In this document: piece by piece, positions 1-11,134 of the stretch | Numbering within the stretch: the first letter of the stretch is position 1 | How the letters are laid out: the number at the start of each line of letters is the position of its first letter | Assembly: GCA_012064385.1 (NCBI GenBank) | Contig: QRDG01000833.1 | Location: forward strand, 17,058-81,057 | Reading direction: 5' to 3' | DNA: 64,000 bases | Origin: Puccinellia tenuiflora | Lineage: Eukaryota > Streptophyta > Magnoliopsida > Poales > Poaceae | Position numbers and translations under genes: made by a program | Notes under the pieces: generated by a model | Databases searched by the model: none | The model's input: the letters and a program-made list of their open reading frames with translations, nothing else | What the model was told of the DNA's origin: nothing

Positions 1-235
1 AAAATAAGTGTGTGGAAAAAGCGTCTAGGAACAACAGAGAGAAAAGGGGGCAATGAGGAGTGGTGCACACAAAGTACTATTGATCCGGAGGTTGGTCTTC
101 TGGAAGCAGATAAGATTTTTCATGTTTAAAAACAATTTAACTTAAACTTGAGTCCCTAATCAGTACTTTTCTTAACGGTCATTGGGTGTTTCTTTAGGGA
201 AAACCACGTTTAACTTTATTGGTTCATAACGATAT

Positions 236-536
236 TTACATGAATAGAAACATAAGGAGGATGAATAAGCTAGCCACCAAATGGTGATCTTTCTCAAGAC
301 CTAACGTGTGCGTTGCTAAGCAATGTGTCTCATTGGTCGACCTTCTCCCTTCATGGATAAATGAGGATGTCAGATCTACCATAGCTTCAATTTCCTTGAT
401 GATGTTACCATAGCCACCTCCACATTTGTTTTGAATATCCTTAACTACCCCCTTGCAATCCGAAGCTATAATTACTCTGTTACTAAAGATCAACAACCAA
501 TGCCAGGGTCTCTAATGTTGCCCGATCATATATACT
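236..536 (-). pseudogene. LINE RNase H-like domain fragment
   Basis: The minus strand reads as an RNase H-like domain of a plant non-LTR retrotransposon, with the recognisable core VIIASDCKGVVKDI followed by a GGGYGNIIKEIE stretch and a C-terminal part resembling the usual 'H.LA..AL' segment. The N-terminal part (TLETLALVVDL) lies in a different frame, so there is at least one frameshift, and no ATG begins the fragment. This domain normally sits at the end of the LINE polyprotein and degrades RNA in RNA/DNA hybrids. Here it is an isolated dead remnant. Family assignment is from remembered domain patterns. Confidence 0.6.
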
Positions 537-1512
537 AGAGCAAAAGTGAAAGGGCATTTCGCCCACTAAGTGTGTTTTGATGTTTAATGACAACAACAGA
601 TGGAGCTCGAGGAGGACATGGCGAGTGGGGACAACGGCGGGCGTGGTCGCCGGGTGACGATGGGGAGCGCAATGGCGGTCGGGGGAATCGCGAGAGCTCG
701 ATTTGGAAATTAGGGATTTGCCACATCGGGCGCTTTGTTTTGGGATGGGGTCTGATCGAAACACATGTAGCGACGTGATTTTGTAAAAAAAAAAAAATCC
801 ACCTCCAAGCTGACCGCTCCAAGTGTCACGATCATACACAAATACGATACAGAAATAGATACAGTGACCATAGAGAAGTACTTAAACAAATTCAAGGACC
901 GTAAATAGGGTATTTGGAATGTCAATTACCAGAGTGAGACCAGGCATCAAGTTCAGTTATTGTAGATGATTTTTTCTCTAGTTTGAAATCCAGACTAAAC
1001 CCAACCCAAACCGTACAAGTATACATATACGAACTAGGCCAAACTAATAATCCAAACTATACGTGATTCCTAGCCCAAACCGACCTAACCCATTCCTGAT
1101 CGTCGGTTTCAACCTCTAGTTTCAGATCATGGACATACTAATTGTCACACTTTTCTCAGATTCTTTATTATTTACCACATTGAGCATAACCTGTCAGTGA
1201 CACCCGGGGTGACAAATAATCTGAGAAAAGCTTGGAAACAATAGCAACGCAGTAGGCAGAGCACGGCGCGGCGCGGCGCTGCGTTTCGAAGCGGGCGGGA
1301 GCAGTGAGCGGCGTTCCCCGAGGTGAATCAATAATAGCGGCCAGGCCAGGCTGCCACCACCGGGAAATAGCAGCGAACCCAAGGAGGAAGGGCTCGCCAT
1401 TTCCCACCCCGTCTCTCTCTCTCTCTTTCCCTCCCGGGCGAAGGTTTTCTCTCGCCAACCAGGGCCAATCCGAGGTTTCCCGTTTCGACCACACCCCGCC
1501 CAAGCTTCGCCA
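537..1512. other. Intergenic DNA and 5' region of the syntaxin gene
   Basis: No gene is seen. The segment holds an A-tract at about 786-798 and an inverted repeat of 13 bases (CTTTTCTCAGATT at about 1149-1161, and its complement at about 1216-1228). GC content rises sharply from about 1260, and a CT-repeat tract at 1412-1426 resembles a Y-patch/leader of a grass gene just before the start codon at 1513. No convincing TATA box was found. Confidence 0.4.
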
Positions 1513-3670
1513 ATGGCGACGTCGTTCGACCGCTGGGAGAAGGACCCCTTCTTCCTCGCCGCCGAGGAGGTCCAGGAATCCGCCGACCGGTACGTACGCA
1601 CTTTGCCGTTTCATTTTTCCCTTGATTCCCTGATTTCTCTGTTCCCGTTCCGCTTCTTATGGATCTTTCCTTTCCGGCACTCGTTCTTTCCCCCCTTTCC
1701 GCTCCGCAGGATGGAATCGGTGTACAAGATATGGGTACAGGAGAGGACCGGGGCCGGCGACCCGGAGGCACTCGGCGGAGAGGTCAGCGCCGTCGAGCTA
1801 CGCCGCGAGCTGCACACCGCGCTCGGCACCGCCAAGTGGCAGGTCAATTCCTCGCTCTCTTTCTCTCTTCTAGTATATCCCTAGTACCGTCCATTCCCTG
1901 GATTGCTAGCTCCAGGCACCTGTTCGCTGGCTCTTTTGGGGTTCTTGGGTTTGTAGCTTTGCACGACGTTTTATTATCACGGTGAATTGGTCAATGTTTT
2001 GTATAATTCGGTGTGTTACATGGATCGTTAGATGTATGATACAGTAACTCCAATAACCGGTTCCCTTGCTTATTAAGAGTTGAGACTGAGTTTGCTGTAT
2101 CAAGCACTACTGCTTGGCAATTGGCATGACAATTTTTTATTGGCTATGGACCTGAACTTCAGTAAAGGAGTAATAAAGAAGCCGTATGACGCAGAGGCAG
2201 GGGATACCCCATTTCGAAAAATAAACCATTTATCTTGTATATGTGGTCTCAAACATAAACCATTTAATTCATTTCTTCAGCTTACGAGCCATTATACACA
2301 AGTGCTGCTAAAATTTGCATACATGTATATGTGAGTGATCAAAAAGTTTTAAGACTATAGGAGTCCGATGTTGTGTATGCTGCGAACTAAAATTGTCCCA
2401 AAGATGCCAGTTTTAGAACAAAAAATTCAAGACTGCTGAGACAAGTACCTTCAACTCAAAAGCTAACTGCTGTGTTTATTTGTGCTTTCAGCTTGACGAA
2501 TTCGAGCGAGCAATCAGATCGAACGATCAGGTTGTCTCAGCAGGAAAGGATACAAGAGCACGGCATAGTAACTTTGTTGCGGCAATCGGCTATCGCATAT
2601 TTGAGGTTGAGAACAGGTTGAAAGAATCCAATGTCGCAGAGGGGAGATGCGCGCTAAGCTGGATTCATCTGGACGACAGTGAACGGGATGACCTTGCAGC
2701 TTTCTTAACTGCTAGCCCTCTTCAACAGCGGGATAAAGTTGTTTCAATTCCATCTGCTGGCGATATTCAAGTGGGCAGCAATTCAACAAGGGTCAGGAAA
2801 AATGTTTCAGCTGACAGCTCCAATGATTCGTCTGGCTCTGCAGAGTTAAGTCAAGCGAGAGCAAAAGAAGATGCGCATCGTGGCCACAGAAGGTCAGTAA
2901 GTGCCAATGCCGATATTGGGTTGTCGACTATGTCATTCCCAAATGATCGAGAGGTTGCTGCTGAACAATCATGTAATGGCCCACACTTGCTGAACATTGC
3001 GAAAAAGTGTGCATTGACTAGTGCCCTGAAACCTAACCCTGCAATTAAGTACAAAAAAGGAGCTGTCAGGTGGGCTCACGCAGACAAACAGGATGTTGAA
3101 GAGGCAATCCCTCTCAGAAGTTCTCAGTTTGATCAGGTAAAGGGATCTTACATTCTTTCTTGGATCGTATAAATATCCATTTCTTGAATATGATTCAGCT
3201 GGAAGCTTTATTTTATATATCCTTATGTTGCCATTCTTTGTTGTAGGGCTTAGATGGATACTCTGAAAGAAGCAAGAGTTGCTTAAATACCTGCATTGAG
3301 GTTACATGCAATAGGAAACTTTATGGTTGGCTTGGACCACTGCGTAGGAAACTTCAGAGATCGCAGTATCAAACACGATACGGGCGTCCTGTTCAATTGA
3401 TTGTGTTTGTACTTGCTGTTCTCATAATATGTAAGTTCGCTCATTTTGATATGTGAGTTGCAGCCTAAATCTATATATTAGGCATGCTGTGCATAATCAT
3501 GATTGATCAATCTTGAGTAGAAAACTTGCATTTCATGTCATGATGCATGGTACTTGATCTAATGACCAATTTCTTATGGTTGTCTCTTATTATCCAATGT
3601 TGTACACTCATACTTTACGGTTTCTTCTATTTTATGTCCAGTTGTGTGTGTATTCAAGACAATATGGTGA
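1513..3670 (+). CDS. Syntaxin-6 N-terminal domain protein, tail-anchored (5 exons)
   Basis: Predicted exons are 1513-1589, 1710-1842, 2492-3136, 3247-3430 and 3642-3670, all with GT..AG introns and compatible phases, giving 355 aa. The N-terminus (MATSFDRWEKDPFFLAAEEV) and the block around LDEFERAI and RHSNFVAAIGYRIFEVENRL match the three-helix N-domain of syntaxin 6-type Qc-SNAREs. A serine-rich middle follows, then a C-terminal hydrophobic segment (QLIVFVLAVLIIFVCVF) that would anchor the protein in a membrane. I see no heptad-rich SNARE motif, so this belongs with the plant 'syntaxin/t-SNARE family' proteins that keep only the N-domain and tail anchor. The role is probably in trans-Golgi/endosomal trafficking, by family inference. 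The last 29-base exon is the least certain part: reading through the donor at 3431 gives an alternative tail ending at 3454. Confidence 0.85.
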
Positions 3671-4924
3671 GAAATTTGCATGGGCTCATGATGGGGTTAG
3701 AAGCCTCACCAAACCAGCAGCTTAGAAGGCACCATACATTGCATGTCAGAATAAATTGTCGAACAGGAGGTTGAGGCATGCACATATGGCACGGCAGACC
3801 CTTTCTGGTAATCCCCGTTGGAATGAATAAGAATGGCTGAATCGGAGCAATTCACATTGCTAAGTCTTTGAGGCAGCGGGCTTCACCATTGGATATCCAC
3901 CGGATGTGCCTCAAGATGTCAATTCTTGATATGACCAGTTGTCGTCTGTGTAATGATATGCTCTGAACAGTTAGTGATGTGCTGCCCTGGTATTATGCAG
4001 GTGCAGCTAGCAACAGAAGTGTGACTGGACTGGTGCCTCGTGGCCTTACTTGAGAGCTGAGAGGGTTCTTAATTTTCTCTGGTTTTTGTTGTGAACCCGC
4101 TTTTTCTTCTGAGAATGTAGTGAACCTGTCATAATTGGTTCCAGACGCGATAGAGATCGTTTCGTAAGTGATATGTGGAAGATCATAGAATAGTTGTACC
4201 GGAAGCTGCTTGAACTGTAATAATACTACATGAACAGCAGAGCTAGAAGTTCAGCCGTCATTTTTGTTTGGTCGCGTAATTTGGAACCTGAAATTCAGCT
4301 GTTGCAGGTGCTACCAGGCTTTTGTTGATTTCGGAGGGTTTACATATTTGAGAAAAAGGTTTTGTACTGATTTGGAACTGGCGCATTTCTTGCTCCTGCT
4401 TAGCCCATCTCAGCTTGCCTCGTGTTGTTAACAAATCAGCTTGCCCCCTGGTAATCGCATGAAGTCATTATCTCTTACTACTTTGTTAAGATGCTACAAT
4501 TAGGAGCAGATGTCATACCCTTTGGGAAGCCAAGCACATCCTGAAAAAAAAAAGGAAATACATGGGCTTGCGCTTCAGCTGTGCCGCAAATGCTGCTCGT
4601 CAAACTACAGGAGCATATCGAGAACCTTACCTGAATCCCAGTGATCTATCTTGAGTTCTGGACCCTTGGAACTAAGAATCCATTTTTTTTTCTATATAGC
4701 TAGAATGACATAATGTAGCTAAAAAAAACCCAACTCAAAACACAACGCATTACACATGAAAAGAGCAAAAAATATATAAATTCTGTACCGAATAGTACCT
4801 TCATTATTTCCTCTCTTCAGTGTATTCTGCACATCCTGATACAACACATGAACCTTTTTTTTTTTTTGAGGGGTGGGTTGGAATTTTATTGCTACGTAGA
4901 TGTGTAGTATCATTATGTCATTTT
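3671..4924. other. 3' UTR of the syntaxin gene and intergenic DNA
   Basis: Probable 3' untranslated sequence of the upstream gene runs to about 4.3-4.4 kb. AT-rich intergenic sequence with a T-tract at about 4856-4867 follows. No coding region, RNA gene or clear transposon end was recognised here. Confidence 0.4.
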
Positions 4925-4998
4925 TTTTGTCATGACAAAGATGTGTTTATTTGTAGTCGATGTGTCTCAGTTTTCACGGATGTGCAGGTAACAGTGTT
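4925..4998. repeat. Left copy of a direct repeat flanking the SWEET gene
   Basis: About 74 bp containing 'CATGACAAAGATGTGTTT', 'GATGTGTCTCA' and 'GATGTGCAGGTAACAG'. A similar segment in the same orientation occurs at 7125-7195, on the far side of the SWEET gene, with scattered substitutions and small gaps. The identity of the repeat is unknown. Confidence 0.55.
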
Positions 4999-5390
4999 TG
5001 ACCTGTCTGACTGAAATCTGTTTGCCTCGGTGTCAAATCTGCATGCCGGTGTAACTCCGAACCGATCTGTCTATCCGTTTGTGAGTGCAAAGAGATAATC
5101 AGATAAATCTGGTCCAGTTGAATTCGGATGCGATCCTGACTTGACTTTCTGTTCATACGTCGATCGAGAAGGAAACGGGCACGAAAACCGTCTACTGTCC
5201 TTCTATCGAACCCAAGCAATCAGTTCGGACAAGGACTCAAGGAGAACCCAAGTAATCGGCCGATAGCTAGTAAAATCCTTGGAGTCCAATTAGTACGTCT
5301 CTGATAGCACTAATCACAATTGGTTGCCTTGTTCAGTTCGGACCAGGAGACAGTGACCGACTAGTCTATGTATAGTAGCTAGTTGATCTT

Positions 5391-5400
5391 CTATATATAC
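5391..5400 (+). promoter_or_regulatory. TATA box of the SWEET gene
   Basis: CTATATATAC lies 173 bp before the start codon at 5573. Transcription would start near 5425-5430. There is no ATG between the box and 5573, which supports that codon as the first start. Confidence 0.6.
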
Positions 5401-5572
5401 ACTGTACCCCTGTGGAAACCAAACCACAACAACGAGCAAGCTTGTACGTGCAAGATCGCCAAGGCTAAAAGCATCGGCCGGATTGCAAGTACGAGCGTCG
5501 ATCGCATCAGCAACTCGAGCGACTCTTTCGCCGCCGTCCAATCCTCCGCTATACGCGGCCCGGCGCGGCGAG

Positions 5573-6319
5573 ATGGTCTCCGCCGACGTGCTCCGCAACG
5601 TGGTCGGCGTCGTCGGCAATGTCATCTCCTTCGGGCTCTTCCTCGCGCCGGTGCAGACGTTCTGGAAGATCGTCAAGAGGAAGGACGTGGAGGAGTACAG
5701 CCCGGACCCGTACCTCTCCACGCTGCTCAACTGCATGCTCTGGGTCTTCTACGGCCTCCCCTTCGTCCACCCCAACAGCATGCTCGTCGTCACCATCAAC
5801 GGCATCGGGCTCGTCATCGAGGCCATCTACCTCGTCATCTACTTCGTCCACGCGCCCAACAAGAAGCGCCTGAGGGTGCTCGCCGTGCTCGGCATCGAGG
5901 CCGTCTCCATGGCGGCCTTGGCGCTCGGCGTGCTCCTCGGCGCCCACACGCACCAGGAGCGCTCCACGATCGTCGGCATCCTCTGCGTCATTGCTGGCAC
6001 CGCCATGTACGCCTCCCCGCTGACCGTCATGGCTAAAGTGATCAGGACGAAGAGCGTGGAGTACATGCCCTTTTTCCTGTCGCTCGTGGGCTTGCTCAAT
6101 GGATTGTGCTGGACGTTCTACGCTCTCATCAAGTTCGACCTCTTCATCACCATCCCCAATGGCCTCGGCGTGCTGTTCACCATCGCCCAGCTAATCCTTT
6201 ACTGCTGCTACTACAAGTCGACCCCCGAGAAGGAGAAGAACGTCGAGCTGCCCACCGTCCTCCCCAAATCCGACAACACCATCAGCGGCGGCAACATCTC
6301 CATCGCCGTAGAGCAATAA
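5573..6319 (+). CDS. SWEET sugar transporter, SWEET6-like, intronless
   Basis: A single exon encodes 248 aa. Two MtN3/saliva (three-helix) repeats lie at about residues 9-95 and 131-216, joined by a linker helix, giving the seven-helix SWEET fold. Conserved features include prolines P26, P46, P149 and P166, and the two pocket asparagines N76 (VVTINGIG) and N196 (ITIPNGLG), with W180 nearby. SWEETs are uniporters that move hexoses or sucrose down their gradient across plasma or vacuolar membranes. The start [12 protein letters not shown] is the typical one, in good context (GAGATGG). Similarity to grass SWEET6 proteins (clade II, hexose-type) is from memory. Plant SWEET genes usually have several introns, so an uninterrupted frame is notable. 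The short hydrophilic tail (about 217-248) is normal for the family. Confidence 0.93.
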   Translation: MVSADVLRNVVGVVGNVISFGLFLAPVQTFWKIVKRKDVEEYSPDPYLSTLLNCMLWVFYGLPFVHPNSMLVVTINGIGLVIEAIYLVIYFVHAPNKKRLRVLAVLGIEAVSMAALALGVLLGAHTHQERSTIVGILCVIAGTAMYASPLTVMAKVIRTKSVEYMPFFLSLVGLLNGLCWTFYALIKFDLFITIPNGLGVLFTIAQLILYCCYYKSTPEKEKNVELPTVLPKSDNTISGGNISIAVEQ

Positions 6320-6603
6320 GCATTGAAGCACATGCGCCGTTGTTCTTAGAGTTTCATCAGCTACTTGTTAGGCAGCATGTTCTACTTTTAAGTGGTGTTA
6401 GCTTTCAGTTATTTCATGAGCGTGTCTTTAGAATGTACAGACATTATCCTTCTTCTTGTTCTTATTTGTCTACGTTTTGATAATATTATACTAATTGGTT
6501 TTATTCATTGTTGCGTTTGTCTGCAAAACTGTGAGCACTGATAAATTTTGTAAGCATATGCTTGGATGCATGGTAGATTGGTATAGGCTTAACCCAAAAA
6601 TTA

Positions 6604-6726
6604 CTTCCATTATACAAACATTATTAGATTTGAAAACTATATTATTATGTAAACTTATGGTCAAAGTTACGTACGGAAGAGCTTGCTAAGGTCCAAAACT
6701 TCCAAGTATTTGGGAACAAGAGGGAG
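6604..6726 (-). mobile_element. Degenerate Stowaway-type (Mariner) MITE
   Basis: The right end GGGAACAAGAGGGAG followed by TA resembles the Stowaway terminus (CTCCCTC.GTTCC in reverse). The reverse strand carries the common internal block ACTTTGACCATAA. The left end is weak (TA then CTTCCATT). It lies in the 3' flank of the SWEET gene. Confidence 0.5.
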
Positions 6727-7379
6727 TAAGACAAATGTTCAAAAGAACCATACTGTCGGAAACATGTTCAACCATGTTTGCGATAACAAAAGGTCTATTT
6801 AGGAGACAGATTTAGACCAAATACAAAAACTAGATGGATGCAAATTACTTCGCTCCGAACAGGTCTATGCTCTTCCTTCTTGGAGATCCCACATCCTTGA
6901 CAGAAGGATGCCGATTCAATCAGTATAGCCCTCTCACTTGCATTTTTCTTCATTGAATGAGATATTATTTTAAAGGTAAACACTACCTTTAAAACCTTGA
7001 GCTAACTATAGTTATGGTCTGTGGTCCAGAGTCAAACCCAAACTTTCAATCCATGAAGTTCGTGACTTAATTAAACTTCATAATGATAGATGCGTACTAG
7101 CACTGTGTCATGTTTTTATCCAGGTTTTTTTCATGACAATGATGTGTTGTAGTCAATGTGTCTCAATTACTCATAGATGTACAGGCAACAGCTCTTGTTA
7201 TTATATATACCATCAGCCTCCATCCACAAAAGATATCCATACACAAGTTAAATGCAACACATGATGCCATAACAGGCCCGGTGCAATAGACATGCACAAA
7301 ACAGTGAAGTACAACAACACATATTACTGTCTAGTTATAATCCTAAGCAAAGCAAAGATTCCGAACTGAGGGTTTGTCG
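6727..7379. other. Intergenic DNA between SWEET and RING genes
   Basis: No gene is seen. The segment contains the right copy of the direct repeat (7125-7195), and its last few hundred bases probably include the 3' UTR of the minus-strand RING gene. Confidence 0.4.
7125..7195. repeat. Right copy of a direct repeat flanking the SWEET gene
   Basis: This is the same-orientation partner of 4925-4998, sharing 'CATGACAATGATGTGTTG', 'CAATGTGTCTCA' and 'GATGTACAGGCAACAG' with substitutions. The two copies bracket the intronless SWEET gene at about 2.2 kb spacing. Confidence 0.55.
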
Positions 7380-9123
7380 TCAGGACCGCGACCGTATGTT
7401 TGTTCTACAGTATGGGCAATCTGCGCATTTCCGTACCCAAGGCTCCAAGCAAGTCGAGTGGAACCTGTGCCCACAGCGCAGCCTTATCAGCTCATCTCCG
7501 TCGTAGAAACCATCCAGGCATATCGAGCATTCAGGTGATGCCTCCCTGTTATCATCTTTCTTAGCCTCAAAAATCTCTATTTGTAGTCGAAGGAAGGACC
7601 TCTTGCTTAGTCCAGGTGACCTGTTTGAAGTGGTAGAACCGGCTGATGGGTTTTCCTCGTCCGACCCACTGCTGAACTGGACAGATGATGAGCTCGGCCA
7701 ATTTGCCTCATATGGGGCTTCCCTGCTTCCGAAGTCGATGATTCTAAACACGTCCGTAGCTGAAAACTCATCTAATGTGATTGATGGCCTGGAGACAGAT
7801 GAGCCGATGGACACGCCTCTCAGCCTTTCTAGAACGCGTGCTTGTGCTTGCAGTACAGCACCAGGAAGACGTTCGTTTGTCCTGAACATCAGCCTGTCAA
7901 GTCGATTCCTTGTAGCTGCAGAATCTCCAATGTTGCTATTGTCTATGTACGATAATATACGGTCCTGCAGAGTGTAGACAACAAAAATGATCCAAAGTTT
8001 TCATTCCATGACCATAAACAGTGAAGAAAAGATGCATAAAGGGTAGTTCAATCGAAATCCATGCTAAATTTATGATGAAAAAGGAAATGGTAAACTGAAA
8101 TTTATTTTTTCGAAAGGTCAAGCACAGTGAAGATCCGTTTGGGATTGCGGTGGATTGTGATAATCCCATTTATGTAACCAGCTTTTGTGTGTTTTTTACC
8201 GTCTGCTTGCCTACTTTTTCCTACTTCCGTTGCTACTTTTCTGCGGCGGATTATAAAAATAAGTTTAACACAGCTCAATTTAACAACCACAGAGCCTGAA
8301 CTGTGTCATGAATAAATTTGGTACTGATATGAAGTTTAATCTACACATACTATATCAAGTTACTAGTATATGTTTGGGCATTCTAGTAAACAACGTTGGA
8401 TGCCAGAAAATTGAAGCACGGACCAGCTTCTTCAATGGGTCCGTCTTACAGAGATGGAGCATGCAGCTGCTTACCTTTTGTTCTGCTCCATAAAAAAAAT
8501 CATGCTGAGGTGCAATGGTTCGTTTAGCTCTTATAAATGCATTGTAATTCTTTCAATACGCTGGTTGTGCAAAGTAGTATCTGCAGATCAGCTACTGCTA
8601 GCGATGATTTGGCCAAAACAGAAGGTACAGAGGTTAGCCTCTAGCTGGCAGAATCCCTTATAATTCCCGACTTTGCATTTTTTTTTCAAATGATGGTTGC
8701 CTATTTCCTTGGATACTTCATATGATAGACCGATGATGTAAATCGAAATCGCTTACTTGGATACTTGATAATTGAATTCACTGATACTACGAAATGGTTC
8801 GATCTAACCACTTGGACAACCAATTCTTCGTTGCAATGATCCGGCCGGCGGGTGGAGAAGAAGGTGAGGGAGGAAGGGGAGGTTCTCACCGTGTAGGAGG
8901 CGCGCCGGCGCGAGGGCGGGGCGCCCGTGTGAAGGTGCTGGCGCACGTCCCCGGTGGCGTCGAGCGGGCGTCGCGAGCGGCACCCGCGTCGGCGCCGGCG
9001 CCCGGCGAGGCCGTGCGGGTCGTGGGACCCCCCGTCGGCGTGCGGATCCGGGTCGGTGTCAGGGTCGGAGAGGCGCGGCGCCCGGGCGCGGCGGGAGGTG
9101 AACAGCTCCGAGGCGCTCGTCAT
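7380..9123 (-). CDS. RING-H2 E3 ubiquitin ligase (2 exons)
   Basis: Predicted exons on the minus strand are 9123-8890 and 7964-7380, with a 925-bp intron (donor GTGAGA, acceptor CTGCAG) in phase 0, giving 272 aa. The start MTSASELFTSRRARAPRLS at 9123 opens an Arg-rich, probably disordered N-terminus. A conserved middle block (RLDRLMFRTNERLPGAV and ITLDEFSATDVFRIIDFG) follows. The C-terminal RING-H2 finger has the ligands C-x2-C-x14-C-x-H-x2-H-x2-C-x10-C-x2-C at about residues 224-264, including the WV of the E2-binding face. It has no transmembrane segment, so it is probably a soluble ubiquitin ligase recruiting an E2. The substrate is unknown. Confidence is high for the RING exon and good for exon 1, because its open frame ends exactly at a consensus donor. 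Confidence 0.88.
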
Positions 9124-10220
9124 GGCCGCGGTCGGCCGGCCGGATCCCCCGTCGAGCGAGCGATCGCCCGTGCTGGATTGGGCGTGCTTGTGGCGTGTGG
9201 CCTGGCCTGCGCGAAGGAATGACGAAGGATTCAGCGCTGGATTGCTTTTGGTTGCCTTTCTCTTCCGCCGGTTAAATTAAAGCTTGGTGCTTTGCTTATC
9301 CTGGGGCCGGCATGGAGTTGGATCCGGTTCTTGGATAGGGCAGCACGGGATAGGACGGAAGGAGCGGACGAAGGTGCCATGGCAGGGACACCCCACACCA
9401 CAGGGACATGGACCAGTGGACTGGACGGTGCTGCGTTGGATTTGGAAATTTCCGTGGTCACGGACACGTCCCGGCCGGAGAAGACACTTCCTAGATTTTG
9501 CTTGAGAAGTCGCCGGGGAGACGGAAAACAAGGGGCGAAGATGGTGGTGTCCGTCCGACGGTGGTCCAGCATCATGAATAGTCAAAATTTGTTGCCCCTT
9601 CTCTTTCTAGGAGCTCTATTAAATGAAACAGAGTTGTGGCAAATCGCTAATATGGAAGTCTACTTTGAACCTCCGAATAGTCAAATGTCAGCATATCCTA
9701 CTATGCTGGTTAACCACATTTATTGGTTTGTCATGACCAATTACTCGTGGGCCGTGGCAGCCAACAATTTTTGACAATTTCTCTTTGTAAATGAAGAAAC
9801 GTTAATAACAGAAATATATTATTAGATGGTTATTAGATGCTCAGTGTGTGCTTGTCCTGACAATGTCTCCAAGTAGTATGCCTGATCCATAGTATTTTAA
9901 GTTATGAAGTTATTTAAGTTACTACGTAGTACTCTGTTATTGTGGAACGGAGGGAGTAGCTTGTAATGATATGTAGTACTCTGTTTTCTGTCTACCAGTG
10001 GTGGACTGTAACAAACTCTATTGTGTTTCTTCAAGTTTCAGGCTTGTGGTTGCTTTCAAACTCTAATAATAAAATAATGATTAACTATAGTTTTTTATAA
10101 GCTGATGGTACTTCTTTGTGTTTTTGTTACCATGTTATTTTGAACTATGAAATGATTAATCTCACGTGAAGGGAAATAAAATGAATACACCAAAGAGGAT
10201 ACGGTAGAAAGCTACTCTGA
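9124..10220. other. Promoter side of the RING gene and intergenic DNA
   Basis: The GC-rich stretch at about 9124-9580 is the likely promoter/5' UTR of the minus-strand RING gene. The rest is AT-rich. At 9943-9957 a Stowaway-like terminus (GGAACGGAGGGAGTA) is visible, but its partner end is not convincing. No other gene is seen. Confidence 0.4.
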
Positions 10221-10916
10221 TTTTTTTTCAACCCCGGCGCGTCGGGATCGGGAGCCTCGGATGGACGACCAGAAGGGAACAAGAAGGCGAAGGCGGCGAG
10301 GGCGAGTACACCGGCGACAGAAAGGCTGCACACGTCGATCGAGAAGTGCATTGCCGACGCCAAGACACACGCCGTCAAGAGGGAGGAGAAGTGCGAGGCG
10401 AGGTGGTTGCAGATGATGGAGAAACAAGACGTGAAGATCGAGCTCCTCAAGACCAAGGCCGCGGCCAAAAAGAGGAACACCGATCTGGCGTTCCTCATGA
10501 GCGCCGACCCGGCGGCGATCATGGACGACAAGGTCAAGGCGTGGTACATGAGCCAGCGCGACCTCATCCTGAACGAGATGCCAGCGCCGATCCCGACCCC
10601 GACTCCACCACCGACCCCGACCCCGACTCCACCGCCGACGATGACCCCGACTCCGCCAACGGAAGGCTCCACCATGAAAACGACGCCGAGCACCAGTACT
10701 ACCCCCGGCATCGTCGCCGCCGATCGCTGCGCCATCGACCGACCCCTCCTACGTGGTGCAAGTGGAGGAGGACGACGAGCCGGCATCGTCGCCGCAGATT
10801 GCTGCGCCATCGACCGACTCCGTCGTGGTGCAAGTGGAGGACGACGAGCCGGCGTTTTGAGGTCGACGTCGTCGATTTGGCCGCTTTTGATCGCCGAATT
10901 ATGTTTTCTTTTCTAA
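10221..10916 (+). pseudogene. NAM-associated C-terminal domain fragment (Harbinger cargo)
   Basis: The frame from 10221 has no ATG at its beginning. It reads through [14 protein letters not shown], then an acidic/basic helix ([20 protein letters not shown]), then [25 protein letters not shown] and [20 protein letters not shown]. This matches the 'no apical meristem-associated C-terminal' domain carried by plant PIF/Harbinger elements and their host relatives. A Pro-Thr repeat follows. The original tail, two copies of IAAPSTD...[10 protein letters not shown] ending in a stop at 10860, is in another frame. The shift falls near a C homopolymer at about 10698-10703. The N-terminal Myb/SANT-like part is missing. 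It is judged a dead 5'-truncated fragment. Confidence 0.65.
10705..10851 (+). repeat. Internal duplication of about 72-75 bp in the NAM-like fragment
   Basis: Two adjacent copies each begin CCGGCATCGTCGCCG and end GAGGACGACGAG, at about 10705-10779 and 10780-10851. They encode repeated [17 protein letters not shown] in the ancestral frame. Confidence 0.7.
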
Positions 10917-11134
10917 AACTATGCAAACTTGACCGCCGAATTGTGGCTGGATCACCGGACTTGCGATCGCCGATATGTAGCGGGAACACGTCGATTCAAA
11001 AAAAGTGTCTTGGGGGGCCGAAAGCTGGGGGGCGGGTGGGAACCGAGGTCTCCCCAAGGCTTGGGGGGACGCCGGCGAACGGGTTAAAAAGCCTTCGCCG
11101 GATACCCTAGGGGGCCAATGGCTGGAGTTGCTCT

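Larger units (their letters stand above)
10221..11134 (+). mobile_element. 5'-truncated PIF/Harbinger-type remnant
   Basis: The NAM-associated fragment is followed by G-rich sequence ending in GGCTGGAGTTGCTC at about 11121-11134. Reversed, this is GAGCAACTCCAGCC, close to the terminal repeat of the intact Harbinger-type element at 29308-30166 (GAGCAACTTTAGC). No matching left terminus is visible, so the element is truncated on that side. Confidence 0.5.

Noticed and set aside
10346..11110. 254-codon plus-strand frame
   Set aside because: Off-frame to the NAM-associated domain over most of its length; Arg/His-rich composition is typical of a shadow frame in GC-rich DNA.
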